From assembly GCA_023140195.1 (NCBI GenBank), contig JAGLME010000002.1:28420-92419 (forward strand): a DNA stretch of 64,000 nt. Direction: 5' to 3'. The position numbers and the translations under genes are program-made. Shown here piece by piece: positions 53,050 to 61,349 of the stretch. Every line of letters begins with the position of its first letter. The stretch's first letter is position 1. The notes below the pieces were generated by a model. It saw only the letters and a list, made by a program, of their open reading frames with translations, did not search any database and was not told where the DNA came from. Source of the stretch: Thermoplasmata archaeon (GTDB lineage: Archaea > Thermoplasmatota > Thermoplasmata > RBG-16-68-12 > SOIM01).

Positions 53050-53184
53050 TCACTCAGCGATCTCGAGCTCGCCAGGGACTTCTTCGACCAGAGGTCTTAC
53101 TGGTTCAGAATCCGAGATAGGACACTCTCTACAAACCAAAAGAATGTTCTTGAATATCCTGCAGTCCTTCTCGCTACAATACAT
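53050..53184 (-). CDS. 44-residue probable zinc-binding microprotein
   Basis: This reading frame begins at ATG 53184 and ends at TGA 53050-53052. It encodes a small protein with two cysteine pairs, CSEKDC (C-x4-C) and CREC (C-x2-C), nine residues apart, and an acidic C-terminus (VEEVPGELEIAE). A good box A (CCTTATATC, 53219-53227) lies about 39 bases before the start. The cysteine pattern and acidic tail are typical of small archaeal zinc or iron-binding proteins, but I cannot name a family. It converges on the M29-like gene with 2 bases between the stops. Confidence 0.5.
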   Translation of the reverse strand: MYCSEKDCRIFKNILLVCRECPISDSEPVRPLVEEVPGELEIAE

Positions 53185-53381
53185 CCGCGCCCTTCTTGCG
53201 AGGGGTATAGTTCACAAAGATATAAGGATTTCCGGGACATCCTCATTCTTGGAATCTCGTCGCTCTCTCAAGGAGAGAACCGCTCTATAATCGAAACTTT
53301 AAAGTACTATCGATTTCAGATTAGTATTGGTATCGGGAGCCCTCGCGCTCAGGCAAGTGCTGGGGGAAGGAGGGGTGTTAC

Positions 53382-53513
53382 ATGCGCAAGACCAGTCTCT
53401 CGAACCGGAGAACAGTTCTAGCTGGGTCCACTCCAAGTCAGTTCTTTGTTTGGAGCGCCGAGGTGGGGCGCCGTGAGGAAATACCAATAGACCCTGAGGA
53501 GGGGGGTATATGA
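53382..53513 (+). CDS. 43-residue small ORF translationally coupled to the next gene
   Basis: It begins with ATG 53382 after a strong Shine-Dalgarno sequence (AAGGAGGGG, 53367-53375). It ends in TGA at 53511-53513, which overlaps the ATG of the 856-residue exported protein gene (ATGA). The peptide starts MRKTSLSNRRTVLAGSTPS and continues with an acidic C-terminal half. A box A-like AACTTTAAAGTA (53296-53306) gives a leader of about 50 bases. It is either a genuine small protein or a leader peptide controlling the downstream gene. Confidence 0.45.
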   Translation: MRKTSLSNRRTVLAGSTPSQFFVWSAEVGRREEIPIDPEEGGI

Positions 53514-56080
53514 AATGGAGATTTGCAGCTTTCGTAGTGTCCTTTCTGATGGTTGCGATGACCTTTGCAGTTGTCACTGTTGCGACGGATGATTCTCCCG
53601 AAGCTCCAGGATTCTCACCATACGACAATTACCTGATCATTAAGGAGGAGATTGATCGACAGGCCGAGCAGGGATTGACACCAACGAACATCGATATTGA
53701 GGGGACTTTCTCTTACACCGACGGCCCTTTCCCGACCTTTGAAAATGATGGATCTGTGCCTACTGGTCCACAACACATGCCTTGGGGTAGCCACTACATA
53801 TCAGATGCTATGTATCTTCCTCCCCACAATCCAGGATTCCTGACCTCACAGTCCTCGTCCGGAGGCCTCGGAAACTTCGCCGGAATTGAGACACATGAGA
53901 CCTGGATTGGCGATCAGAACGGAAACGGCATACTCGAGTGGCTTGCTGGTTTCAGCTACAGGCCATGGGGCGAGGATGGAATAGACAACGACGGAGATGG
54001 ATGCGTGGATGAGAAGACCTTCGGCGATTGGGATGGTCAGATCGGATGCGACAGAATTCCAGATCAGATATCGTTCTATGAGACTGGAGGGCTCGTTCAG
54101 CCTGGAGGTGATGACGGTGACCTGCTTGCAAATGTGGACTACTACTCAGATCCCCAGGTTATGGAAATATGGAAAGCGTTCGTATCACCTAAGTGGATGG
54201 CCTATCAGATGCGGGGCATCATGGAGTATCCACAATGGGCCGGGGAACAACTCTCATACTATGCCTATGAGGCATCCAATAACATCAATGCCAACCCGGA
54301 GATGGACAATGACCAGGCCGATTGGTATGTTGGCAATGTCGACGCAAGGTCGTTCCCCACAAATACGCCGACGAACTACGCATGTGCGGCCGGGTACCAG
54401 TTGTTCAGTGGAATCACCTACAAGAGGGATGACGACTGGGTCGTCACGAGCTTTGAGCTCAGGGAGTCATACGATGGTAAGGACTGGAACGGTGACGGCG
54501 ATACTTCCGACCCGGTGGCGGCTTACTATGCCATCGATCCAGATACCGGGAAATGCAGGGAAAATGTTGTTAACACTGGTGTTTACGGGGTCTTACCGAC
54601 CACAAGTGGCGAGATCGTCACACCCATGTACACTAGCGAGTCGGCCGACAGACGAGACTGGAACGACAATGGTTTCAATGGTGGATATAGGCAACTCTAC
54701 CACCCGGTTTCAACCACCTGGGCAATGAAGGGTCCAGTCTACACGTCTTTCACCTTCACAGCCTCCGTTCCCTCGTGGGGATTTGGATGGTGGGCGAGGT
54801 ATGAGGATAGCACCTACAGAACCTTTCCGTTGAAGTTTGGCGGTGCGTTTCAGAAGTACTTGGTCTTTTCACAAGGCTACTACCATACCTACTTCTTCTT
54901 GACGTCAGATGAGGATGGGGATAGACACTCGATGCTGCCTCAATACCACATCAACATCGGTCAACCTGGAAGTACACTTGGTGGTCGCTGCATCCTGGTA
55001 TATGTCAGAGAGTATAACATGCGATATGCCGGCATTCGGTTGATGTATAGCCCGAGCCCTCTTGGCGACGCCAACGGTGACGGGTATATTTCTGGCACAG
55101 CGAGCTACTTGTTCTGCCCAGAAGACACCGGTGGAGGAGGTCAGTACTTCGTGGAACCCACTTCCAAGTACGCCAAGGGAATGTACAGAGACCCAATCCC
55201 ATTCTTTGCTATGGGATACATCTCGTTCACATCACATGGAACCGACTCAAATGGGCTTTGCATCCTGTCATTCTGGAACACTGAGACTCACATTCATGAT
55301 GACGCCAACGGGAACCTGAGAATCGATCCCGGCTGGTTCTATACCTACTATTGGCTTCTAATCAACAAGTCCGGATTCGGAGTAATACCTGGATCGGTGA
55401 AATTGGTCGGTCAGAGCGAACTTGGTCCTGGGGGGTCAGCTATGGGAACCTTAACCATCATCAACAACGGCGGACCTAACATCCCGCTGGATGAAGACAG
55501 GGGGATCGACAATGACAAAGGCTTCAAGATGCAAGGCCTGAGCGTTCGTGACGGTATCGGTCCGGACGGTATGATCGAGCCTGGAGAGACAGCGACCTTC
55601 TTCTTCGTCATGGTCGTTTCTGCCGGAGCCCCGATCGGTCCGATGAAGGTCAAACTCATAATCTATATGGCTGGTTTTGTCCAGGAAGAGACGATTACCT
55701 TGTCCATAGTTCCGAAACTGTCGGGCGCAGAGCAGGTGTGTTACAGGCACTCTCAGGACGCATTGCGAACACTAAGGGCATTCGACATGGACGACGATGA
55801 GGGCATGCTTCACAATCTTATTCCCGGCGATGTCGTTGATGTCGACGGTCAGCTACTGACGCCAGAGGACGCTATCTTGCTGATGATAAGCTGGTTCGAT
55901 AACGGGTGCGGAGGGGGGAATGGTATAGAGCACGTCCATTCAGTCTCAGCAAAGTTGACCGGCAAGTACGGCATGGGAGTGGAATACTGGGGTCTGGTTC
56001 CTGGACAAGAGGAAGGCAACGAAGGCAACGGCAACGGTGGACTAACAGGTCAAGACCGAAAAGACGTGTACGGGTTCTAG
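53510..56080 (+). CDS. Large exported protein with calcium-loop-like motifs, unknown function
   Basis: 856 residues with a clear signal peptide (FAAFVVSFLMVAMTFAVV). Several Asp-rich loops resemble calcium-binding thrombospondin type 3 or dockerin-like repeats: GDQNGNGILEW, EDGIDNDGDGCVDE, DWNGDGDTSD, GDANGDGYIS and DDANGNLRIDP. The rest is aromatic-rich beta structure that I do not recognise. The C-terminal part has a CARDB-like stretch (GSAMGTLTIINNGGPNIP) and ends in a Gly/Asn-rich tail; there is no membrane helix, so it is secreted or associated by partners. GAGGAGGGGGG precedes the ATG. A hairpin terminator follows. It is coupled to the small ORF before it. Confidence 0.75.
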   Translation: MKWRFAAFVVSFLMVAMTFAVVTVATDDSPEAPGFSPYDNYLIIKEEIDRQAEQGLTPTNIDIEGTFSYTDGPFPTFENDGSVPTGPQHMPWGSHYISDAMYLPPHNPGFLTSQSSSGGLGNFAGIETHETWIGDQNGNGILEWLAGFSYRPWGEDGIDNDGDGCVDEKTFGDWDGQIGCDRIPDQISFYETGGLVQPGGDDGDLLANVDYYSDPQVMEIWKAFVSPKWMAYQMRGIMEYPQWAGEQLSYYAYEASNNINANPEMDNDQADWYVGNVDARSFPTNTPTNYACAAGYQLFSGITYKRDDDWVVTSFELRESYDGKDWNGDGDTSDPVAAYYAIDPDTGKCRENVVNTGVYGVLPTTSGEIVTPMYTSESADRRDWNDNGFNGGYRQLYHPVSTTWAMKGPVYTSFTFTASVPSWGFGWWARYEDSTYRTFPLKFGGAFQKYLVFSQGYYHTYFFLTSDEDGDRHSMLPQYHINIGQPGSTLGGRCILVYVREYNMRYAGIRLMYSPSPLGDANGDGYISGTASYLFCPEDTGGGGQYFVEPTSKYAKGMYRDPIPFFAMGYISFTSHGTDSNGLCILSFWNTETHIHDDANGNLRIDPGWFYTYYWLLINKSGFGVIPGSVKLVGQSELGPGGSAMGTLTIINNGGPNIPLDEDRGIDNDKGFKMQGLSVRDGIGPDGMIEPGETATFFFVMVVSAGAPIGPMKVKLIIYMAGFVQEETITLSIVPKLSGAEQVCYRHSQDALRTLRAFDMDDDEGMLHNLIPGDVVDVDGQLLTPEDAILLMISWFDNGCGGGNGIEHVHSVSAKLTGKYGMGVEYWGLVPGQEEGNEGNGNGGLTGQDRKDVYGF

Positions 56081-56096
56081 AGGTCAACGGATCTGC

Positions 56097-56146
56097 GGGG
56101 AGGCTGCTCCCCCTCAACCTTCTTCCTTTTTTTCTCTCTTTTCTCT
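56097..56146 (+). terminator. Hairpin plus pyrimidine tract after the 856-residue gene
   Basis: GGGGAG (56097-56102) pairs with CTCCCC (56107-56112) around a 4-base loop, followed by a C/T-rich run with long T-tracts (56118-56146). It lies 17 bases after the stop codon and separates two convergent genes. Confidence 0.7.
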
Positions 56147-56198
56147 ACCTTGTAGGGTTTGGATATGAGCGACCGGTACTCCTTCTCTATTGATGGTA

Positions 56199-58427
56199 TC
56201 ATATGGCCGGCCCCCTCTCAACTGGATAGCATCGGGTCTTCATGCCCCTTCTTTCCACCTGGACGTAACCTTCTTGGATCAGCGCTCTCAAGTGGTAGTT
56301 CGTCAGCTGACGGCTCACGCCGATCAAGGCCGCCAGGTCCCTGACCGTTATCCCCGGCGTCTCCTTCACCCTCGTTATGATGTCATCCTTGATGGCAGGG
56401 AATCCCGTCCCGTTGTCGGGCATCTTTGTCCCTTTCGGATAATAGAATCTCCTGGTTCCCCTGAGCTGCGACTTGACGAAGCCTTCTCTCTCCAGAACAA
56501 CAAGATGATATGTCAGCGTCCCGTTGGTGAGGTCCAGATTCTTCTTGATCGTCGTGTAATTGTCTCCCGGATGCACCACCAGATAACCGTAGATCTGACC
56601 CCGGATGAAGTGGTCCAGCACATCCTTCTTCGAGAGCTTGGAATACAAAGGCAGTATCAGGAACTTCAGGAACCAGAACTTTCCCGCCTCGGTGTTGGCA
56701 ACCCCAGCAAACGCTATGCCAAACAGTGCCAAGACCGCCAGGGGAACGTACGGGAACTCATCCGGTTCTCCTATCACCTTCACTTCGGACAGCTCTCTCG
56801 CCGCGTTCCCGGAAGCATCGCTGACATCCAGCTGAATGGTGTGGATCCCCGCCCTCTCGAACCTGTACTCCACCGTTGCCCCATACCGTGTGATGTCCTC
56901 ATCGCCGACTCTTATTGTCCACGTGAAGTTGCCAGTATCAGAGAAATCAGGGTCATTGTCGGTGGATGCGGAAGCGTCAAGGACCACGGTCTCCCGGATC
57001 TTGGCCTCCCCAGGAACCGAAAGTACAGCCGTCGGATCGGTTATGTCCTCCACTCGAACCTCCAGATAGTCCACGTCCCAGTTACCGAAGGAGTCCTCCG
57101 TCCTCAACTTCACAGAGTATGTGCCAGGCGTCTGAAAGACATGGGAGACGGTTACGCCAGCTTCCACGTGGTGTCCGTCGAAGTCGTAGAATGTCCAGAA
57201 GAATTCCCCCGTTGTCAAGAAGTCAGGATCATCATCCACGGACCCGCTGGCATCGAAGAACACTTTCTCATCCTCGTTCACGGTCAGGTCCATTCCTGCG
57301 TATGCTTCAGGGTCGACAAAATCTGCGGAGAACTTCAGAGTGACCACCGTAGGCTCGTTCACCAACACCTCCAGACCGCTTTCGTGCACTTCCCTGGTGG
57401 CGTTGACGAAGTACGGATTGTAGACCGCCGTCTCGGTTTTCGTCTTGACCAGCTCCCTTACAATGAGCGTTTCGGTCCAGCCCTCCCCCTCTGTATGCAT
57501 CATCATCTGATTGACAAGTGACCCCTCCACGGTCACGGCCGCCCCTGGAACGCCGGCCAAGTACATGTCCAGCACCCTGATCTTGAGCGTCCACTGAACT
57601 GTAAGCGTCGAAGATAAATCGTCGAAGAACACATCAGCTATCCCGAAGAACGAATCGATCGTGGTCACGAATGAGACGTCACCGAGCCAGATCGAGGTCA
57701 TTACCGATTGTATCGTAGAGTTGAACAGGATGACCTCGGAGCCAGCGGCCATTATTCCGTTGTGGTTGTCTATGATATCAGACGATTCGATCAAAGCCGA
57801 GGACAGGGACAGTTCCAAGCCGGAGAAAGCGCTCAAAGAGACCGTAGAACGGATTAGCTCCAGTTCCGAAGCATGTGCCGATATTCCCTCGTTGTTGTTG
57901 GTGATAAGGCTGTCCTTGATGCTGGCAAACGAAGTTCCCAGGGTCACACCGCTCAAAGAGTTGTTGCTTATCTCGCTGTGCCGTACGACCGCTGAAGACC
58001 CTTCCGTGATCCTCAGTCCATGGGTCGCGTACTCAATCTTGGTGAACTCGAAGAGGTTCTCATTGCTGGAGATGGAGATCGTGATCCCATGCCAGTCACC
58101 GGGGTCCTTCATTGCGGCGTTGGACGTGAACAATATGCCTTGGCCTTCCGCACCCACTGCCATTATCGTGCCGTGCACAAGAAGTATGGTGCTGGCGTTG
58201 AACCATACCTCCACTCCGGGCTTTATCAGGAGCTGCTGACCGTCATGCACGATCGCATCTTCCACCACGACATACGGAGAACCTTCCAGGTCCCAAACAC
58301 CGTGGGTCTCCCCACCTACATATGTGGGTCCGAGGGCCTTCACGGACGGATGCACCAAAAGCGCACCTGCTAGCATTAGAGTTGCGGCTAGAGCTATCTG
58401 AACTGCTCGCATCCGTCTCTGGCCCAT
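56199..58427 (-). CDS. Membrane-anchored regulator: extracellular beta-helix and PKD domains, cytosolic double winged helix
   Basis: 742 residues. A signal sequence (1-31) is followed by a beta-helix region (about 40-270; VVRHSEISNNSLSGVTLG and repeated strand-turn units), a carrier-like Ig domain, and two PKD-type domains (FFDASGSVDDDPDF, VVLDASASTDNDPDF). A single membrane helix (about 560-580, LAVLALFGIAFAGVA) leads to two cytosolic winged-helix domains. The first (about 605-675) reads GQIYGYLVVHPGDNYTTIKK then LTNGTLTYHLVVLEREGFVK; the second (about 685-742) reads ITVRDLAALIGVSRQLTNYH. This is the COG3398-type double-HTH arrangement, placed after a membrane helix. It suggests a one-component system that senses something outside and binds DNA inside. 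Upstream GGAGGAG and a box A (CGTATAAACC, about 58443-58456) are present. The Ig-repeat gene lies 32 bases upstream on the same strand. Confidence 0.85.
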   Translation of the reverse strand: MGQRRMRAVQIALAATLMLAGALLVHPSVKALGPTYVGGETHGVWDLEGSPYVVVEDAIVHDGQQLLIKPGVEVWFNASTILLVHGTIMAVGAEGQGILFTSNAAMKDPGDWHGITISISSNENLFEFTKIEYATHGLRITEGSSAVVRHSEISNNSLSGVTLGTSFASIKDSLITNNNEGISAHASELELIRSTVSLSAFSGLELSLSSALIESSDIIDNHNGIMAAGSEVILFNSTIQSVMTSIWLGDVSFVTTIDSFFGIADVFFDDLSSTLTVQWTLKIRVLDMYLAGVPGAAVTVEGSLVNQMMMHTEGEGWTETLIVRELVKTKTETAVYNPYFVNATREVHESGLEVLVNEPTVVTLKFSADFVDPEAYAGMDLTVNEDEKVFFDASGSVDDDPDFLTTGEFFWTFYDFDGHHVEAGVTVSHVFQTPGTYSVKLRTEDSFGNWDVDYLEVRVEDITDPTAVLSVPGEAKIRETVVLDASASTDNDPDFSDTGNFTWTIRVGDEDITRYGATVEYRFERAGIHTIQLDVSDASGNAARELSEVKVIGEPDEFPYVPLAVLALFGIAFAGVANTEAGKFWFLKFLILPLYSKLSKKDVLDHFIRGQIYGYLVVHPGDNYTTIKKNLDLTNGTLTYHLVVLEREGFVKSQLRGTRRFYYPKGTKMPDNGTGFPAIKDDIITRVKETPGITVRDLAALIGVSRQLTNYHLRALIQEGYVQVERRGMKTRCYPVERGPAI

Positions 58428-58459
58428 CTTCTCCTCCTTCGAACGTGGTTTATACGTAT

Positions 58460-60874
58460 CTATCGTCTTCTCAGACTAAAATGCCTTCGCATGAAGACAA
58501 TTATCCCAGCCAACAGTCCGAGCGTCAGTGCCAGTGAGAACAGGATCGGAAGGACCGGTTCTCCCGGGACACCTTGCTGCCCAGGTTGCCCACCTTCACC
58601 TTCGGGGTTCACCACTTCGACCTCGACGCAGTCCAGGTCGGACCACAGTTCACCGTCCCACGCCTTCGCGCAGACCCGGTGCTCCCCGTTCTCGTATTCG
58701 GTGGTATCCCACTCGTACGCCCAGGTCCTCCAGCTGCCGTCTCGAGAGACATCCTTGGCCTCATCCCAGTGTCCGTCGTCTATCCTGACGAGCACGCCCT
58801 TGACGGCGTGATCATCCTTTGCTGCCCCATGGACGAGGACTATGCCCGAGACCTCTGCGCCCATCTCTGGATGGACAATATCCACCCTGGGCGGGTCGTT
58901 CACATTGTCCGTTTCGACCTCGACGCAGACTACCTCCGAGTAAAGTTGGCCGTCATACGACTTGGCGCAGATCTCATGGACTCCGTCGTCAACTTCCTTG
59001 GTGTTCCACTCGTACGCCCATGTCGCAAACGTATCGTCTGGAGAGGTGTCCGTGGCATGCCTCCAGCTTCCACCGTCGATCCTCACCAGGACCATTTCCA
59101 CCGTGTCACCCACATCCGGGTCGGATGCGGTTCCGTGGATCAAGACCAGACCCTCGAGGACGTCACCGTTCTCTGGATGTACTATTGCCACCTCTGGTCT
59201 GTGGTTCTCGTTCTCTACCAGGACCTCTACGCAGTCCATCTCCGACCAAAGCTCTCCGTCATACGACTTGGCGCATATCCCGTGCCAGCCGTTCTCGAAC
59301 TCCATGGTGTTCCACTGGAATGCCCACGTGGACCACGAATCGTCATGTGACGTGTCGATGGTCAAGAACCATTCTCCGCTGTTGATCCTGGCCATGACCT
59401 TCTCCACGCTGTCGTCCAGATCCGGGTCCCAAGCCTCCCCGTGCACGAGCACTATTCCCGAGACCTCCTGATGGTTCTCGGGATGGACTATCCTAACCTC
59501 TGGTCTGTGGTTGTCGACCGGGTTCTCCACAATTATGTGGCTCTCGTAGATCAGGGAGTAGAGCTCCCCGTCAAACGCCCTTGCGAGAATGAAGTACTTG
59601 CCGTTCTCCATCTTTGTGGTGTCAAGCTCATAAACCCAGTTCCACCAGGTTCCGTTGCCTGATATGTCGGTACAATCCAGCCAGATGTCGTCGTTGTGAA
59701 TAGCTATCTGGACCAGTTCAACAGAGTCATTGTCGTCCGGATCACCCGCGTGTCCGCCGATGTCGATGACACCGCTGACGATCGCCCAATTCTCGGGATA
59801 CTCAATGGTCACCCAAGGCCTGTGGTTCTCCTCTACGTTATCAACCTTCACGTGTCTCTTGCACACCTCGGAGTAGAGGTCTCCGTCATACGCCCTGGCG
59901 AATATTATGTGCCATCCGTCCTCCACGGTGGTCGTGTCCCACTCGTACACCCAGATGGATATCTCTTCGATCATGTGGCTGAAGGTCGCCTCGTGCCACC
60001 CGGTCTCGTCGATGTTGACATCAACGCCAATGACCTCGTGGTCGTCCCTTGCTGCTATGACTATGTCTATGACACCGCTCACTGTGGCCTCGTTCTCCGG
60101 ATACTCGATCCAGCATTCAGGAGCCTCGTTCACGTTATCGACAATCACGCGAAGATCCTCCAGGGCATGAAGTTCTCCGTCAAAGGCTCGCGCGATGATT
60201 ACATGCTCTCCGTCCTCGACCTTGGTGGTGTCCCACTCGAAGACCCATGTCCACCATGTACCGTTTCCGGAGGTGTCGGTCGCGTTGTACCAGTGCTCGG
60301 TATTATCGATGGCGACCTGAACAAGCTCGACCGTATCGTTCTCGTCCGGGTCCCATGCGTTGCCTGTGATGTTGACCGTACCGCTCACGGTTGCCCCTTC
60401 ATCGGGATGTGTGATCCTCACGAACGGCTTATGGTTCTCCTGCGGATCAGGTTCGTTGTCCACCAGTACTTCTATTATGTGCACTCCGTGCAAGCCTCCG
60501 TTATCCCAGGCTCGGGCGGCTATGTCGTGCCAACCGTCCTCGAACTCTGAGGTGTTCCATTCATAAGTCCAATTCACGTGGTTCTCCCAGCGTCCGGTTA
60601 TGGTCGCGTTGACCTCAATCGCCCAATCGAAGATGAGTTCAACAGCAATGACTTCCACGTCGTCGGTGGCCCAACCATATATGTCGATTATGCCGCTCAC
60701 GGTTGCTCCGTGCGCCGGATGATCTATCTCAATCACCGGAGCCTCGTTCGCCATGCCAATCATCGGCAGTGACGACAGAGCAAAACCGAATACCATTACA
60801 ATAGCTAGGAGCACAGTTGTGCTGTCTTTCGCAAAAACTCGCTCATTTCTTGTTGTATTGAAGATGCCCATCAT
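58460..60874 (-). CDS. Membrane-anchored protein with seven tandem Ig-like domains
   Basis: 804 residues. A signal sequence (about 20-42) precedes seven Ig-like repeats of about 100 residues (44-755). Each starts with a xIxHPExGxxVSGxxxIxG strand, continues with a variable edge strand and a WxYEWxTxxxExGxHxI core, and ends with AxDGEL. A Gly/Pro/Gln linker, one membrane helix (PILFSLALTLGLLAGIIVFM) and a basic tail follow. Repeats 5-7 each have a cysteine pair (ICAKSYDG ... DCVEV) that repeats 1-4 lack, suggesting disulphides and recent duplication. It looks like a rigid stalk or adhesin. A box A, CTTTATATTTATAC at about 60903-60916, lies upstream. It sits just upstream of the membrane-anchored winged-helix gene. 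Confidence 0.88.
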   Translation of the reverse strand: MMGIFNTTRNERVFAKDSTTVLLAIVMVFGFALSSLPMIGMANEAPVIEIDHPAHGATVSGIIDIYGWATDDVEVIAVELIFDWAIEVNATITGRWENHVNWTYEWNTSEFEDGWHDIAARAWDNGGLHGVHIIEVLVDNEPDPQENHKPFVRITHPDEGATVSGTVNITGNAWDPDENDTVELVQVAIDNTEHWYNATDTSGNGTWWTWVFEWDTTKVEDGEHVIIARAFDGELHALEDLRVIVDNVNEAPECWIEYPENEATVSGVIDIVIAARDDHEVIGVDVNIDETGWHEATFSHMIEEISIWVYEWDTTTVEDGWHIIFARAYDGDLYSEVCKRHVKVDNVEENHRPWVTIEYPENWAIVSGVIDIGGHAGDPDDNDSVELVQIAIHNDDIWLDCTDISGNGTWWNWVYELDTTKMENGKYFILARAFDGELYSLIYESHIIVENPVDNHRPEVRIVHPENHQEVSGIVLVHGEAWDPDLDDSVEKVMARINSGEWFLTIDTSHDDSWSTWAFQWNTMEFENGWHGICAKSYDGELWSEMDCVEVLVENENHRPEVAIVHPENGDVLEGLVLIHGTASDPDVGDTVEMVLVRIDGGSWRHATDTSPDDTFATWAYEWNTKEVDDGVHEICAKSYDGQLYSEVVCVEVETDNVNDPPRVDIVHPEMGAEVSGIVLVHGAAKDDHAVKGVLVRIDDGHWDEAKDVSRDGSWRTWAYEWDTTEYENGEHRVCAKAWDGELWSDLDCVEVEVVNPEGEGGQPGQQGVPGEPVLPILFSLALTLGLLAGIIVFMRRHFSLRRR
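58610..60745 (-). repeat. Seven tandem coding repeats (about 305 bases each)
   Basis: The seven Ig-like units of the preceding gene span these coordinates. Units 5-7 resemble each other more than units 1-4, by the shared cysteines and the xIVHPE opening. The period varies by a few residues. Confidence 0.75.
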
Positions 60875-60989
60875 CCTCTCACCAAAGGATTGATGGTCAC
60901 TTGTATAAATATAAAGTTTTGAACGGCTTTTTCATCCTATATCAATGTTGTGTACTGCACCAGTGATTCGGCTGCCGATACGCTCGGGG

Positions 60990-61301
60990 CTATTCTGCTC
61001 CAATGAACTCCATTGGGGGCATGATCAATTTCAGGAACTCGGAGTTGATGACGAGCTCCTTCAGCTTGGCCACGATATCCTCTTGGGAATAGGACACTCC
61101 GAAGGAGATCGAAACGTCCATGGGCTTCCCCGCCACCATTATCTTCAGAATAGACTTGTCACTTGTCGAATCTGTGATCTCCAACTTGCCCACGAGGTTA
61201 TCCCCGTGTTTCTCGGTGCTAACCGTGACAACCAGTCCCGTCGCATCCAGCTCTTTTCGGACGATGTCCTTGGGTGAATCGCCTTTTGCATCCTTTGCCA
61301 T
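60990..61301 (-). CDS. Small soluble protein of unknown function
   Basis: 103 residues with no signal peptide. A hydrophilic N-terminus (MAKDAKGDSPKDIVRKELD) precedes strands LVVTVSTEKHGDNLVGKLE and SILKIMVAGKPMDVSISFG, then a helix QEDIVAKLKELVINSEFLKL. This resembles a small alpha-beta fold, but I cannot name the family. A box A (GGTTTAATACGC, about 61326-61337) lies 26-30 bases upstream of the start at 61301, implying near-leaderless translation. It is flanked by exported-protein genes, and its role is unknown. Confidence 0.65.
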   Translation of the reverse strand: MAKDAKGDSPKDIVRKELDATGLVVTVSTEKHGDNLVGKLEITDSTSDKSILKIMVAGKPMDVSISFGVSYSQEDIVAKLKELVINSEFLKLIMPPMEFIGAE

Positions 61302-61349
61302 GCACCAAAATCGGCTCTAAGCGTATTAAACCTTTGCAGGATGCCTGGA

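Noticed and set aside
53386..53510. Riboswitch or structured RNA in the leader of the 856-residue gene (stem GCGCC/GGCGC near 53455-53472)
   Set aside because: One short stem only, and the region is better explained as a coupled small ORF; no known aptamer motif was recognised.
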